Assembly (NCBI GenBank): GCA_963556495.2
Contig: OY747702.1
Coordinates: 134,001 to 198,000 of the forward strand
DNA: 64,000 bases
DNA from: Valencia hispanica
Lineage: Eukaryota; Chordata; Actinopteri; Cyprinodontiformes; Valenciidae
Direction of reading: 5' to 3'
The translations under genes were made by a program, and so were the position numbers. Every line of letters starts with the position of its first letter. The first letter of the stretch is position 1. Below are positions 43,996 through 54,032 of the stretch, piece after piece. The notes under the pieces are model-generated. The model was given only the letters and a program-made list of their open reading frames with translations. It was not told the DNA's origin and did not search any database.

Positions 43996-46033
43996 TTCTG
44001 TGAGAGACTTCTCTTATACTCCCCTCGGGCACCATGACGAGCCCCCCTGGCCGTCATAAGGCCCTGGAACTGGTTTTTATCTTCTTTTTATTTTTTACCG
44101 GGCTTATCAACTAAAACAGAATATAATTTAGAAATGTATATTAACAATTGGGCATCTAAAGTACGTCAGTTTCGTCCCTGTGGAGCAGGAAGTAACCTAT
44201 ATTTAGCTGCCATTGAATATTCGTAACAAAAATCCCAAATGGATTAAAATTAAAAAAAAGAAAATAGGTTATTTGTATTAACTCTATAAATTATTTATTT
44301 TAATTGATAAACTATCAATTCGTAGGCCCAAATTTATCCCAATATTAATGCAGTAAACAGTAAAGGCAGGCACCGTTTTTATTTAATCTATTTATTTCTT
44401 TTTATAGTGAAGGAGTTTATATATTATTTATTCATGCAACATTAACCTTAATAATGTTTTAGGCAAAGCCGAAACGAAGGAAAGCTAAAAAGGTTTATAA
44501 CGCACTGTTTATCTTATCATTAATTTATTTATATACGGAGATTATTGCCGTTTCATCTAAAAATCAAAGAATTCCTAATAGAGTCCGGCCTGCGCCAAAA
44601 CTCGGGATGCACTTTTTGGTGAAACACACGAAAAAATAGAATTCTCCCAATATAAGGCAATTTGTATTTATCATTAAAACATATACTGAAAGAAATACGT
44701 TTAAAACTCGCTTTGCAACACGAAAACGTCAACAGTTTGCTCCAAAAAAAAAAAAACTCCGCCGGACTGACCGATCAAAGTCCGGCCCAATAAAACTTCT
44801 GTGTCACACCGCGGAATGAATACGCCGGTGCACAGATGGCTAATTCTGCACTACGATGCTAAACCGTACTCATAAGTAAACCAACCAAGAACAAAATGCC
44901 TCCAACAAAACCACACTTTGCCATCAATACTCGAATGACTGTTTAACCGAGCCAAATAAATACAGTTCGGAAGCTAAGCTACCAAAGATTAGCTGTCATC
45001 ATGAGCAACCTAGCTCAACCGGAAGCCAAACGTGACCGCTCCGTTATCATAAAAAGTTATTTTATATATATTCTATAGAGTTTACTACCAGTTATCCATA
45101 ATAACAGTCCTATATATATGTGTTAGACAATGCTTTAGACGTGTTTACGTAGTTGCACAAGGTTGAACGCCTTTATTTCCAGGCGAAAAACTCATCCAAA
45201 CTGTGTGTTAGCCGTAAGCTAACTTATGGTGGTACTTTAGCTGACTGAAAATGATATTCCCTTATTCCTCTACAATGTCAAGCTTCTACGCTTATTGTCT
45301 GTACAAGAAGCGCGGACATTGTCTAGGCGTTTAAGATTCGCAGAGGAATTATGGTTTTAGATTCAGTCGGTTAGTTCCCCTAAATGAGAAGTTTATATGC
45401 GGCCGGAATTCAAGAAGCTAAATGGTAGCTTCCTTCCGTCACCGCGACTTCCCCAATCACACACACATTCATCCGAGAGAAAGAAAGAACAACAATTTTC
45501 ACAGTCTCATCAAACACTAACCTCTACCGGAGCCACCTAAAGCCGGACCTTTAAACACAATCCAATTCACGTGGCTCAATCGTGCGTTTGGAAGATACGC
45601 CAGCCTCTCCAAGGTAATCCGTCTAGACAACAGAGAACACATAGGCTCTGCTGCCGTCTCTTTTCTCGCTTGCCAGCCGAGGAGAATTTTCCGATAGCGT
45701 CCCATCGGAAGTGAGCGGCCAACTCTCAAGCCCCCTGGTCCGTACTTTGGTCGACCCTCAACCGAAAAAACAACACGTCAACATTAAATGGAGAACGTTT
45801 AAATCGATCAATACCTATTAATTTGGTGTTAGCGCTTTTTCAGATTGATACAAAACCACCCGGGTGTTGATTAGCAAGGATCAATCCAGTCGCTCTCCGA
45901 TTCTCTGTTGAACTCAAAGAAAAAACACAAAATCACTACAATTGCCACAAACACCTGTATCAATCAGTTATGCCACACTCATTACTCACACTCAATCTCT
46001 CCCAGCCCTGAGAAAACTCAAAACCAAATCAAA
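43996..46033 (-). other. ERV2 5' region without recognised gag
   Basis: About 2 kb between the primer site and the gag remnant, AT-rich on average, with no motif that I can assign. It should hold the leader and gag N-terminus but seems to have been replaced or eroded. Confidence 0.4.
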
Positions 46034-46051
46034 TGCCCGCATCCTCCACCA
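46034..46051 (-). promoter_or_regulatory. ERV2 primer-binding site, tRNA not identified
   Basis: On the minus strand, three bases after the 5' LTR, TGGTGGAGGATGCGGGCA begins with the obligatory TGG. The same three-base spacing occurs in ERV1 and ERV4. I could not match it to a tRNA 3' end from memory. Confidence 0.5.
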
Positions 46052-46054
46052 TAT

Positions 46055-46624
46055 TGTCGGCTTTTCTCACAATGTGCTCTGCAACTCACTTCCTGCTCAG
46101 AGAGGTGGGGGCGCCGAACTCCAAAAACCCCAGCGGAATCTGTTTCAAAATAAGACCCAAAGCTGAGAGACAGAGAGTTACAAAAAAACACACAAACTCA
46201 GATCTGTTTTGGAAAAGACGCACCTGCAGATGGGAATCAGACAAGATCCGACTGACTGACTCATTCTCTTACAGGGCTGTACCATTTTTATTTCAAGAAG
46301 AACAAAGAACATATCACGTGACTCCTCTCTCCTCCTTCTACATCTTAACAGGTCATTTATTTTCTCCAGGTCTCTTGACCTTACTATGAACTGGGTTATA
46401 ACATGACTTAGAGTTATAGCTGATCCTCCCTGCTTTCAGTTCATATCTTTACTCAAGAGTTTGTTTACTTAAAACCTTCAACCCTATAAAATACTGGTAA
46501 CAGAGTCATGTTTTACTACCCTGAATAATATAAACAGGCCTATTACTTCTAAAGCTTAAAAAAGATATAATTAACACATATGTACTGCATAATAAAAATA
46601 GCCTCAAAAAAGTAGAATACAACA
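46055..46624 (-). repeat. ERV2 5' LTR
   Basis: 570 bp, identical to 38,868-39,437 except for one base. Its sense strand starts at 46,624. Followed on the right by the CTAC duplication and resumed ERV1 pol. Confidence 0.95.
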
Positions 46625-46628
46625 CTAC

Positions 46629-46757
46629 ACACGGGGTAATGGCATTCGTTAATTCTGAGGCATTTACCATGTCCACACTCAGACAACAGCGCATGAGCAA
46701 AATCTTGGAAGCACCTAATTTCACATTTGTTCAAGAGGGTATCAGCAGGCTCATGAT
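46629..46757 (+). pseudogene. pol: ERV1 pol tether, RNase H domain missing
   Basis: Continues ERV1 pol after ERV2: MSTLRQQRMSKILEAPN, then FVQEGISRL. The equivalent region in ERV2 leads into a full RNase H domain, but here only about 65 codons separate it from the integrase zinc-binding domain. The roughly 130-residue RNase H has therefore been deleted. Confidence 0.75.
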
Positions 46758-47953
46758 TTGATGATGACAATGGTAGCAGAAGATACTGAAAACATGGAGG
46801 ATTTTATTAAAACTGAACAAAACAATGCTGCGCCTCAAGAAAAATCTGTTTGGCTACAAAGGGGAGTAGTCCAATCTCATGGACTCTGGCGTAGCCCAGA
46901 TGGACGTCCAGTGTTACCTTCGAACATGAAATCTGAGATTTTCCAAGAAGCACATGGCTTGGCCCATGTAGGTGCCGCTCAGATGAAAAAAAATATATGT
47001 TTTTGGTGGCACCCTTACATGACAGATTGGATAAAACATTTTTTACATGAATGCAAAGTGTGTGGTGAATTTAATCCTAAACCCACCATTAAACCTGAAA
47101 TTTGGTCCTTTAAAGAACTATCACGTCCTGGTGAAGAAGTTGTCATTGATTACACTGATATGGGAATACCGGTGAATAGCTACAAGTACCTTCTGGTTCT
47201 GACTGATCCACTGACAGGCTGGCCAGAAGCCTGGCCATCCAAGCGTGAGGATAGTGAAACTGTTGTTAAGTGCTTGATTAATTATTACATTCCCTGGCAC
47301 TGTTTTCCTCGAACTGTGAGAAGTGATTCAGGAACACATTTTAAAAATCAGCATCTTCAGTTTGTACAAAAACAGCTGGGATTAACCCAGAAATTTGGGA
47401 CTGTGTATCATCCACAGTCTCAGGGGTCAGTGGAAAGAATGAACCAGAATCTTAAAACCAAAATAGCTAAAATAATGGCACAAACAGGAGTGACGTGGGT
47501 GGATGCCCTTCCTATAGCACTTATGGCTGTCAGGTCATCAGTCTGTAGGACTAAAGGACTTACACCTTGTGAGTTACTGACTGGCAGGGTATTTAACGGA
47601 CCGTTTGCACAACTTCGAACTGTGACTGACCCAACCCCTCAGAACCCATCCTCTGACTATCACATCTTAAAACTTTGGTAAAATCTTTCACAACAGCTAC
47701 TTCTGCAGTACAGGGCCCAGCTCCACTCCCCAGTGAAGCTGCCTGGGTGTGGTTGAAAGTCATTAAAAGGAAGTGCCATGAACCCAGGTGGACGGGTCCC
47801 TACCAAGTTACTGCCAGGACCACTCATGCTGTTCAACTGAAGGGGAAGGGCAGGACCTGGTATCATTGGAATCAGTGTTCTCCTGCATCTGAACCACAAC
47901 GGTCCCTTGCGGAAGTAAGGGAGGCCCTGAAGAGGACAACAGAGGGAGAGTAA
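46758..47953 (+). pseudogene. pol: ERV1 integrase, one frameshift
   Basis: The N-terminal HHCC zinc domain is intact: AHGLAHVG (His-x3-His, about 46,944-46,970) and HECKVCGEF (Cys-x2-Cys, about 47,050). The core keeps all three acidic residues: EVVIDYTDMG, TVRSDSGTHF and GSVERMNQNL. The frame ends at 47,681. The C-terminal GPY/F domain (AWVWLKVIKRK, RWTGPYQVTART) is in another frame, starting about 47,675 and ending at 47,953. It joins viral DNA to the host chromosome in active relatives. Confidence 0.9.
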
Positions 47954-48567
47954 AAGTTCTTAGGTGCTATCGAGCCCGGCTTTTATTCTCTGAAGAAAGT
48001 CTGTCAGGGAGGAGTGATCAGGGGTTAGATCACTCCTAAAGAGGGTAAGGGGTACTTAATTCTTAAGCCTGAAAAACATTTTTTAAAAAACATATACATT
48101 TTATAAAGGCTGGTTAAGTATTCCCTGAAGATCAAAAGAAAAGAGAAGAAAAGAGTTTCTGCAGCACCCTCGAGCCAGTGGAGGACAGTAAACAGAAACT
48201 GAAGAGCATCTTCACATTTTATATTTTATCTTATTTACGTCTTATCATTTATATTATATTTTAGCTTAGCTTGATTTTATCTACAAACCTTTTAAAGATT
48301 TTGTTATTTGTATTTTTTTACAATCACTATTTTAGAAAAAAAAAAAAAAAAAAAAACGGCAGCATCATGATGTGGGAATAAGCAGGCTGAGAAAAAGTTA
48401 CATTTTCCTAGGGCCAGAACAGAGTATTACCAGTTTTGCTAAAATAATAAGAAGGACCGCTGCCTTTAGGCTTATTTAATTTTAATGCTCATATTTTTTA
48501 TCATTTACATTCTATTTAAAAAAAAAATTTAAAGCTTACGTTTTTGTGCAAATTATACAGATTGAAA
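47954..48567 (+). other. ERV1 pol-env intergenic segment
   Basis: About 600 bp without a gene, AT-rich, containing a run of 21 A (48,336-48,356). It probably includes the env splice acceptor. Class I viruses usually overlap pol and env, so this gap is unusual. Confidence 0.5.
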
Positions 48568-50134
48568 ATGTTTAGCTACAGGAGGTTGGGAAGAAATCCC
48601 CTAACTGATCCTTTTTGGGGTAATTGGACGGTTTTAAGCTGCGCGGTTGTTGTACTATTATTAATATTGAATGTTATATTGTTTCTGAATTGCGACTGGC
48701 CCTACAGACATGCAGCTTACTGCCAAAACACAGACAACCGCCTGCGTCCTAACAGCTCGATAAATTCCAAAAACCACTCAGATATCCGGATAATACAACA
48801 TGGCAAAAGATGGGTATCAGACCCTCATTTAGGCGTTAAAGATGAAGACCCTCTGCATGGATACCATCTTAATCAGTGGTATAACTATGTGGAGATTCTT
48901 GCAAGATCGAAGAATTATTCTAACTGCTATGTGTGCTCGATCATGCCAAAGAGCTCCTTTCAACCCGTATTGGATCCATTCCCATTGTCATTTAGGAGTT
49001 CTTTTTGTGTATTAAAGACTGATCTGAAGCGCTATGGCCGTCATCAGATTAACTGGAACAACTGTACTTTAGTGTCCTACTTGTGTCCTCAAAATTTCAT
49101 GGCGTATAAACTCCTTAGTGCTCTTGAACCACTCGCAACGTTTCCACAATCTTTTCTGGGGGTTGCACATTTAAAATCCTCTATGACTTTTCCAGCTTGT
49201 TTTCATAGCAACGGGACAAGGAATCTAAGACGATTGTCTCCGTTTAGATGCCAAAAATTGTACACCCCTAAAAAGTGTGTCCATAGTAGTTACATTATAA
49301 GTCAAACCTTAGATCAAAATGAGACCTGTCCGTGTAAAATTAGTTCTTTGTATTCTACTAGTACTCCCCCCGTAGAACATTATTCGTTTGTAAACTGGGA
49401 TAATGCAGCGTTACCTGGGAAAAAGGGCACAAAACCAGTAGATGACATATATTGGCTCTGCGGACACAAGGTATATGTGTATTTGCCTGAAAATTGGGGT
49501 GGAGTATGCGCGCCAGTAGTTTTAACTGACCACACGTTCATAATTACCACAAAACAGAAAACTGATTCGGATAAAAATGAAAGTAGGAATAAACGGTCTC
49601 TAAGCAAAATAGAAGTTCAAAAGCATGTAAGTTTGGGGTAGTGATGTCCCAGATGACCATAAATTATGGACCACAGCTAAGTTATTCATGAATGCCTCAA
49701 TTAGTGCATGGGAATCCAACAATAAAGAGATGAAAGCCATAAGGTTGATGTTACTTCAAAATAGGATGGTGTTAGATTTCTGGACGGCAGCCCAAGGTGG
49801 AATTTGTGTACTCCTTAATGAGACATGCTGCAGCTACATCCCGGATAATTCTGGAGATGGAAACGACATAGATAATGCTCTCTCTAAAATGCGCACAGTA
49901 GCCAAAGCCCAAAATGCAGACTTTGTAAATGCAGATACTCAACAATGGATGAATTGGTTGTTTTTTGGAGGATGGATGTCCTTACTCTGGAAGGTTGTGG
50001 CTTTCCTAGGAATTTTGAAGTTAATATTTTTCCTGCTGACATGTTGCGTAATACCGTGTTTTAAAGTTATGGTAAAGAAAATGATCTCACAAACACCACT
50101 TAGAGGACAACACATGTTAGTTCCTATAAAATAA
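48568..50134 (+). pseudogene. env: ERV1 envelope glycoprotein, one frameshift
   Basis: Mediates receptor binding and fusion in active relatives. ATG at 48,568; a cytoplasmic-like N-terminus precedes a long hydrophobic leader (VLSCAVVVLLLILNVILFL). The SU has several N-glycosylation sequons, a CxxC motif (NCYVCS) and LPENWGGVCAPV near its end. A furin-type site RNKR sits in NESRNKRSLSK. The frame ends at 49,641, and the TM subunit resumes one frame over at about 49,640. The TM has an LQNRMVLDFW-type immunosuppressive-like segment, CVLLNETCC (the CX6CC motif of gamma-type env), a membrane anchor around LGILKLIFFLLTCCVI and a short tail ending at 50,134. Two open segments of about 355 and 148 codons, the best-preserved env here. 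Confidence 0.88.
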
Positions 50135-50189
50135 ATGGAACAGGTGGAATTACAGGAGTAAGAGTAATAGTAGATTCACCTCTAAAATA

Positions 50190-50210
50190 TTAGAGGTGAA
50201 GAGGGATTAT
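50190..50210 (+). promoter_or_regulatory. ERV1 polypurine tract
   Basis: TTAGAGGTGAAGAGGGATTA lies directly before the 3' LTR; the AAGAGGGATT core matches that of ERV2. Confidence 0.7.
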
Positions 50211-50858
50211 TGTAAATAAAAACTTTTAAACAAGCATTGAATGAATACACAGGCCAAAAGGTGAAGGGGTTATGTGCTAAAATAATTAACTAAATGCAGA
50301 AAAGTGTTGTCACAGGATGTGACCCACGGGTCAGAAAGGAACGGTCACGATTAAATGGACAAAACTGTTAAGAACAGGATATGAGTTAGACAATGGGTCA
50401 CGATTCTCTGAAAAAAAACGGAAACATCTGTTGGTTTGGTCGTGCAAAATAGGCTGTTGAGAGAAGGAAGGTTTTCTGCTTAGCAACCAAAAGGAATATA
50501 TTAACAGGGGCTTAACCTATTAGGGACGGACTACAGGCACACTTTGCATCTATATGAATATGTATTATTAGGCTGATTGGATCCTGTAAGAGAGGCTGTC
50601 TCTCAGAATGTTTTGTAATAACTTTGTAAAGAAATAAAAGGCATTTATGAGGAAGAGTTCTTTGAAGATGATTTTGGTGAGGATCTCTTCCCATGCATGC
50701 CCAAAAAATATATATTGTGTGAATGTGTAATTCTTTTTTATACTCTGCCACAGGATAAACGAACTGGGAGAGATGAGTTAGCAGACAGCAGGCTGGTCAG
50801 GGACTGGTAGCATAGCAGCGCGAGACGCAGGCTTTCACTTAAAAGTCTCCTCTCATCA
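50211..50858 (+). repeat. ERV1 3' LTR
   Basis: 648 bp from TGTAAATAAAAAC to CTCTCATCA. It has a polyadenylation signal AATAAA (GAAATAAAAGGC, about 50,631) that the 5' copy lacks through a ~14-bp deletion. Confidence 0.92.
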
Positions 50859-51324
50859 GTACAAACTGGATATTTTAGTTATTCTGGAAATACAGTCATA
50901 TCACGGTGGATTATTCTTTTCAGCATGGAAAAAACAAAGGTAAGGAAACATTTATGCTCTTGTTTTTCAAATGCTGTACATATTTTTGGGCTTATTTTGC
51001 TGCTCATTTGCTGAAATTTGCACGTAGCATGATGCAACTTGCAGCTTTACAATCTGTCAGATGCTGGCTTTCAGGAAAGGCAAAGTTTGCTCGGTTCTGT
51101 TCGTCAGGGTGACCAACAGGTTCAGTGTAATGTGTTCATGTAAAAATCGCAAAATAGCACAACTGCTCTTTTAATTGCTTTTTTTTTGTTTTCTGGGTTT
51201 GGAGGTCACAAAAAAGGTTTATATGAGTATTTAGCTAAGATTCTGAGGTTTATAATGATAGGAAATGCTTAGCAATCAGTGACCACAGGTCAACTAAATT
51301 CGGACATTCTCTCCGCCCTTCCCC
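50859..51324. other. unassigned spacer
   Basis: Right flank of ERV1; no gene or repeat recognised. Confidence 0.4.
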
Positions 51325-52070
51325 CACAGTGAACAGGCAGCGGGGCTGTCAGGTGGAACAGGTTACGGTTCTTTTAATGGTTTTTAATTGTCTTAACGGT
51401 CTTAGGCCTTTTTATCTTTTAGAACTGCTTTTACCATATGAACCTTCACGATCTCTGCGCTCCTCTGGCAGCCATCTCCTCGTCATCCCAAAAGTCAGGA
51501 CACACTCGTGGCGAGGCGTCTTTCCAGTTTTATGGCCCTCACCTCTGGAATGGGCTGCCAAAGGACCTCAGGGCTGTGGAGAACATTCATGTTCTTAAGA
51601 GCAGGCTCAAGACTCACCTTCTTAGCCTAGCTTTTAATTGATTATTATTTATTATTGTCTGTTTAATTGCACTGCCCTCTGCCCCGGGAGCGGTGGTCGG
51701 GTGTAGCTGCCTGGGTGCTCTCCAAGTGGAGCTTGGGTGGAGGTGGGGGTCTTGGCCTTGCCTCCACCGAGCGCCCTGTGTCAGTGCCTTGGCTGCTGCT
51801 GTTGATCTACCGCTGCTGGTGCAGATGGCTCCTCTGATGGCGTTTCCTTGCATGATTCATCTGCCCATTGTCGTTTTTACTATTGTTTTTAACTGTGTGT
51901 GTGCATGGGAGTTGGGTTGGGGGGAGGGGGGGTATAACTGTGACCATGCTTTTAAATCTGTGGGGGAGGGATGAGAATGTAGTTTATGGGGGGTCATTTT
52001 AATCTGTAAAGCACTTTGTGATGCAATTTCTTGTATGAAAAGCGCTTTATAAATAAAGTTTGATTGGATT
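51325..52070 (+). mobile_element. 5'-truncated LINE 3' end
   Basis: The C-terminus of an L2-like RT in two frames: LELLLPYEPSRSLRSSGSHL, then after a frameshift FQFYGPHLWNGLPKDLR and SRLKTHLLSLAFN with the stop at 51,641. The 3' UTR ends AAAGCGCTTTATAAATAAAG, then TTTGATTGG. A different family from the L2 at 33.6 kb. Confidence 0.8.
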
Positions 52071-52790
52071 TCTTATCCAAAATCCTTGAGAATAGTTGCT
52101 AATCAAGTATATGAGCATCTAAACAGTAACGAACTGTTGAAGAGTTTTAGTCAGGTTTTAGAGTTCGTCTTAGCACTGAAATAACACTGATGAAGGTTAC
52201 TAATGATGTTCTCAAGGCTTCAGATAATGGACTTATGACCGTTCTGGACTTGTTCAATTTCAGTGCTGTTTTTGATACAATTGATCACAATAGTCTCTTA
52301 GAAAGGATTGAACATGTTGCAGGGATGAAAGGAACAGCACTAGGGTGGTATAAATCATATTTGTCCAACAGATTTCTATTTCCAAATGATACATCTTCAT
52401 CTTCATACAAAAGGGTTACTTGTGAAGTACCACAGGGTTCTGTGCTTGGACAAAATCTTTTTACTATATATATGTTTCCAATTGGTAAAATCATTACACG
52501 GCATGGAATAAATGTTCCTGCGATGGAGAAAAATGTATTCCACTGGAGATAGGCACCAGCCCCCTCGCAAGCCTGCATAGGATGGAAAAATGGATGGATG
52601 GGATAAATTTCCACAGCTATGCCGATGATACACAACTTTATTTATCCATAAATCCTCATGAATACAATTAGATAGATTACAGGCATGTCTTTCTGCTTTT
52701 AAATTCTGACAAGACAGAAATTGTCGTCTTTGGACCAGAAGCTCTGAAAAATAAACTGCTTAGTCAATCATTTTATCTGGATTTATCAGA
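52071..52790 (+). pseudogene. old L2 reverse transcriptase fragment
   Basis: Aligns with the full-length L2 from about 36,400 to 37,000 with many changes: MKVTNDVLKASDNGL, VTCEVPQGSVLGQNLFTIYM, HSYADDTQLYLSINP and SDKTEIVVFGPEAL. Interrupted by an 86-bp insertion at 52,514-52,599. Confidence 0.8.
52514..52599 (+). mobile_element. 86-bp LINE/SINE tail insertion with (GATG)n end
   Basis: Starts GTTCCTGCGATGG, contains GGCACCAGCCCCCTCGC and ends AAATGGATGGATG. It is bounded by GGAATAAAT (52,505-52,513) and GGGATAAAT (52,600-52,608), a 9-bp target duplication with one mismatch. It lies in old L2 sequence. The tail resembles RTE-type 3' ends. Confidence 0.7.
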
Positions 52791-53486
52791 GTGTACCAAC
52801 CCAAGCATGTCTTTATTAGTTAGGGTCTCACATGAGGATTATGTAAACTTAACTGTATAGAGAAATAAGAAACAATGTGATTTGTGTTGAATTATGGATG
52901 CAATACAAAGTCTTAGCTATAGGATCCCTCACATGTATGCCACCAATTTGACCCAGATTCTGCAGTAATTAAAGGGCGACATGTACAGCTCTCTGTAGGA
53001 GGTCTTTCTGTGAGTTTGTCAACAAGGAGCTGCTCTGTGATGGTTGATGCAAAACAAAGAATCAATCAAACTTTCTTCTATATTTTCAACCACACATGGT
53101 TGATTTGTTTTACTACTGTTGATCTGCAGCTGACTGTAAGAAATGTTAATTATGGTATTTAATAAGTGTTTGAATTAATCTCTTCAATTAACAGCTTTAA
53201 AAAGGATAGATATTTTCTTTTCAAGATTAAATGACAAATAAACGACTCGTTACATTTTATATGCAGTGAAGTCTGAGCGAATCCATTACAATAGGAAATA
53301 TATGGCAAAATGAAACATGTTAAGCATATCTGATCAAAGAGACTGTGTGCTACAAAAGTATTGTAAAGTAAAAATGACTGATTCTTTAATCGATTGATTT
53401 TTAGTGACCACACAGCCAGACTGGTGGAATTGTTTTCATTACAGCAATTGTAGAAACACAGATTCCACAAAAAGAATAAACCTTTA
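52791..53486. other. unassigned spacer
   Basis: No ORF or repeat that I recognise; left flank of the Harbinger element. Confidence 0.4.
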
Positions 53487-53763
53487 CGGTGCGTTCACAC
53501 CAAAGCGTCAAAAACGCCCTGCACGCCAAAGTTTGAAGCTTGAACATTCACAGCTTGATGTTCGTCCAAAGCGAATTGGACGCATGCAAAATATACCACT
53601 TTCACGCATGTCAAGTCACAAATTCGTAACTTGTGGGAGGAGCTAGTGCCAGACAGTGTTTTTGCAAGATGGCAGCTGTCCATCTAGCGCTCTAAGAGAG
53701 AGTCTGCCTTCTGTATTTACTGTGGAGAGCAGAGCAGCGGCATAGAGGACGTTCTCACCATAC

Positions 53764-53968
53764 TTGGGTGCACCAGGTCCTCCAGAAACATGAACAGTTT
53801 GGTGAGTTTCACCACTTGCTCCAAGAGCTGCGTCTGGATGATGGCCGCTTTCAGCAGTACCACCGCCTGTCCCTCGCCCAGTTTGAAGAGCTGTTGTCCC
53901 GCGTCGGTCCAAGTATCGCCCGCGAAGACACCAACTACAGACGCTCAATCCCACCTGCTGAGCGTCTG
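53764..53968 (+). pseudogene. Harbinger transposase N-terminal fragment
   Basis: WVHQVLQKHEQFGEFHHLLQ, LRLDDGRFQQYHRLSLAQF, LLSRVGPSIAREDTNYRR and SIPPAERL match the N-terminal region of PIF/Harbinger (HARBI1-like) transposases. The frame then runs into a palindrome at 53,969 and ends; the DDE catalytic domain is absent. Non-autonomous. Confidence 0.82.
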
Positions 53969-54032
53969 TACACTTTTACTAACCGCAGGCAGATGGACAG
54001 GTGTCCATCTGCCTGCGGTTAGTAAAAGTGTA
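53969..54032. repeat. 64-bp perfect palindrome at a transposase break
   Basis: The left arm TACACTTTTACTAACCGCAG (31 nt in all) is mirrored exactly by the right arm, with a two-base GG centre. It sits precisely where the Harbinger transposase frame stops, suggesting a fold-back duplication during the deletion that created this element. Confidence 0.92.

Larger units (their letters stand above)
38868..46624 (-). mobile_element. ERV2: antisense class I provirus inside ERV1 pol, CTAC target duplication
   Basis: Two 570-bp LTRs (38,868-39,437 and 46,055-46,624) in direct repeat, flanked by CTAC at 38,864-38,867 and 46,625-46,628. Internal genes read on the minus strand, so the 5' LTR is the right one. 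The body keeps a gag fragment, nucleocapsid fused to the late protease, RT, RNase H and only the end of env; most of gag, the protease active site, all of integrase and most of env are gone. The LTRs differ at one base (38,932 versus 46,119), so the insertion is recent despite a coding-dead body. Confidence 0.93.
28611..50858 (+). mobile_element. ERV1: class I (gamma/epsilon-like) endogenous retrovirus, complete layout
   Basis: Order: 5' LTR (28,611-29,244), tRNA-Val primer site, gag, in-frame stop, protease-RT, integrase, env, polypurine tract, 3' LTR (50,211-50,858). It spans 22.2 kb, but 4.7 kb is an inserted L2 and 7.8 kb is ERV2; the native provirus is about 9.8 kb. All genes are broken, and the RNase H domain is missing. 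The LTRs differ by roughly 20 substitutions plus a ~14-bp indel (counted by eye), so it is older than ERV2. No matching target duplication is visible at its ends. Class I assignment: gag and pol in one frame separated by a stop, YVDD RT box, CX6CC envelope. Confidence 0.9.

Noticed and set aside
50921..50942. Micro-exon-like CATGGAAAAAACAAAG between an acceptor-like and a GTAAGG donor-like sequence
   Set aside because: Splice consensus sites this weak are frequent, and no neighbouring exon supports it.
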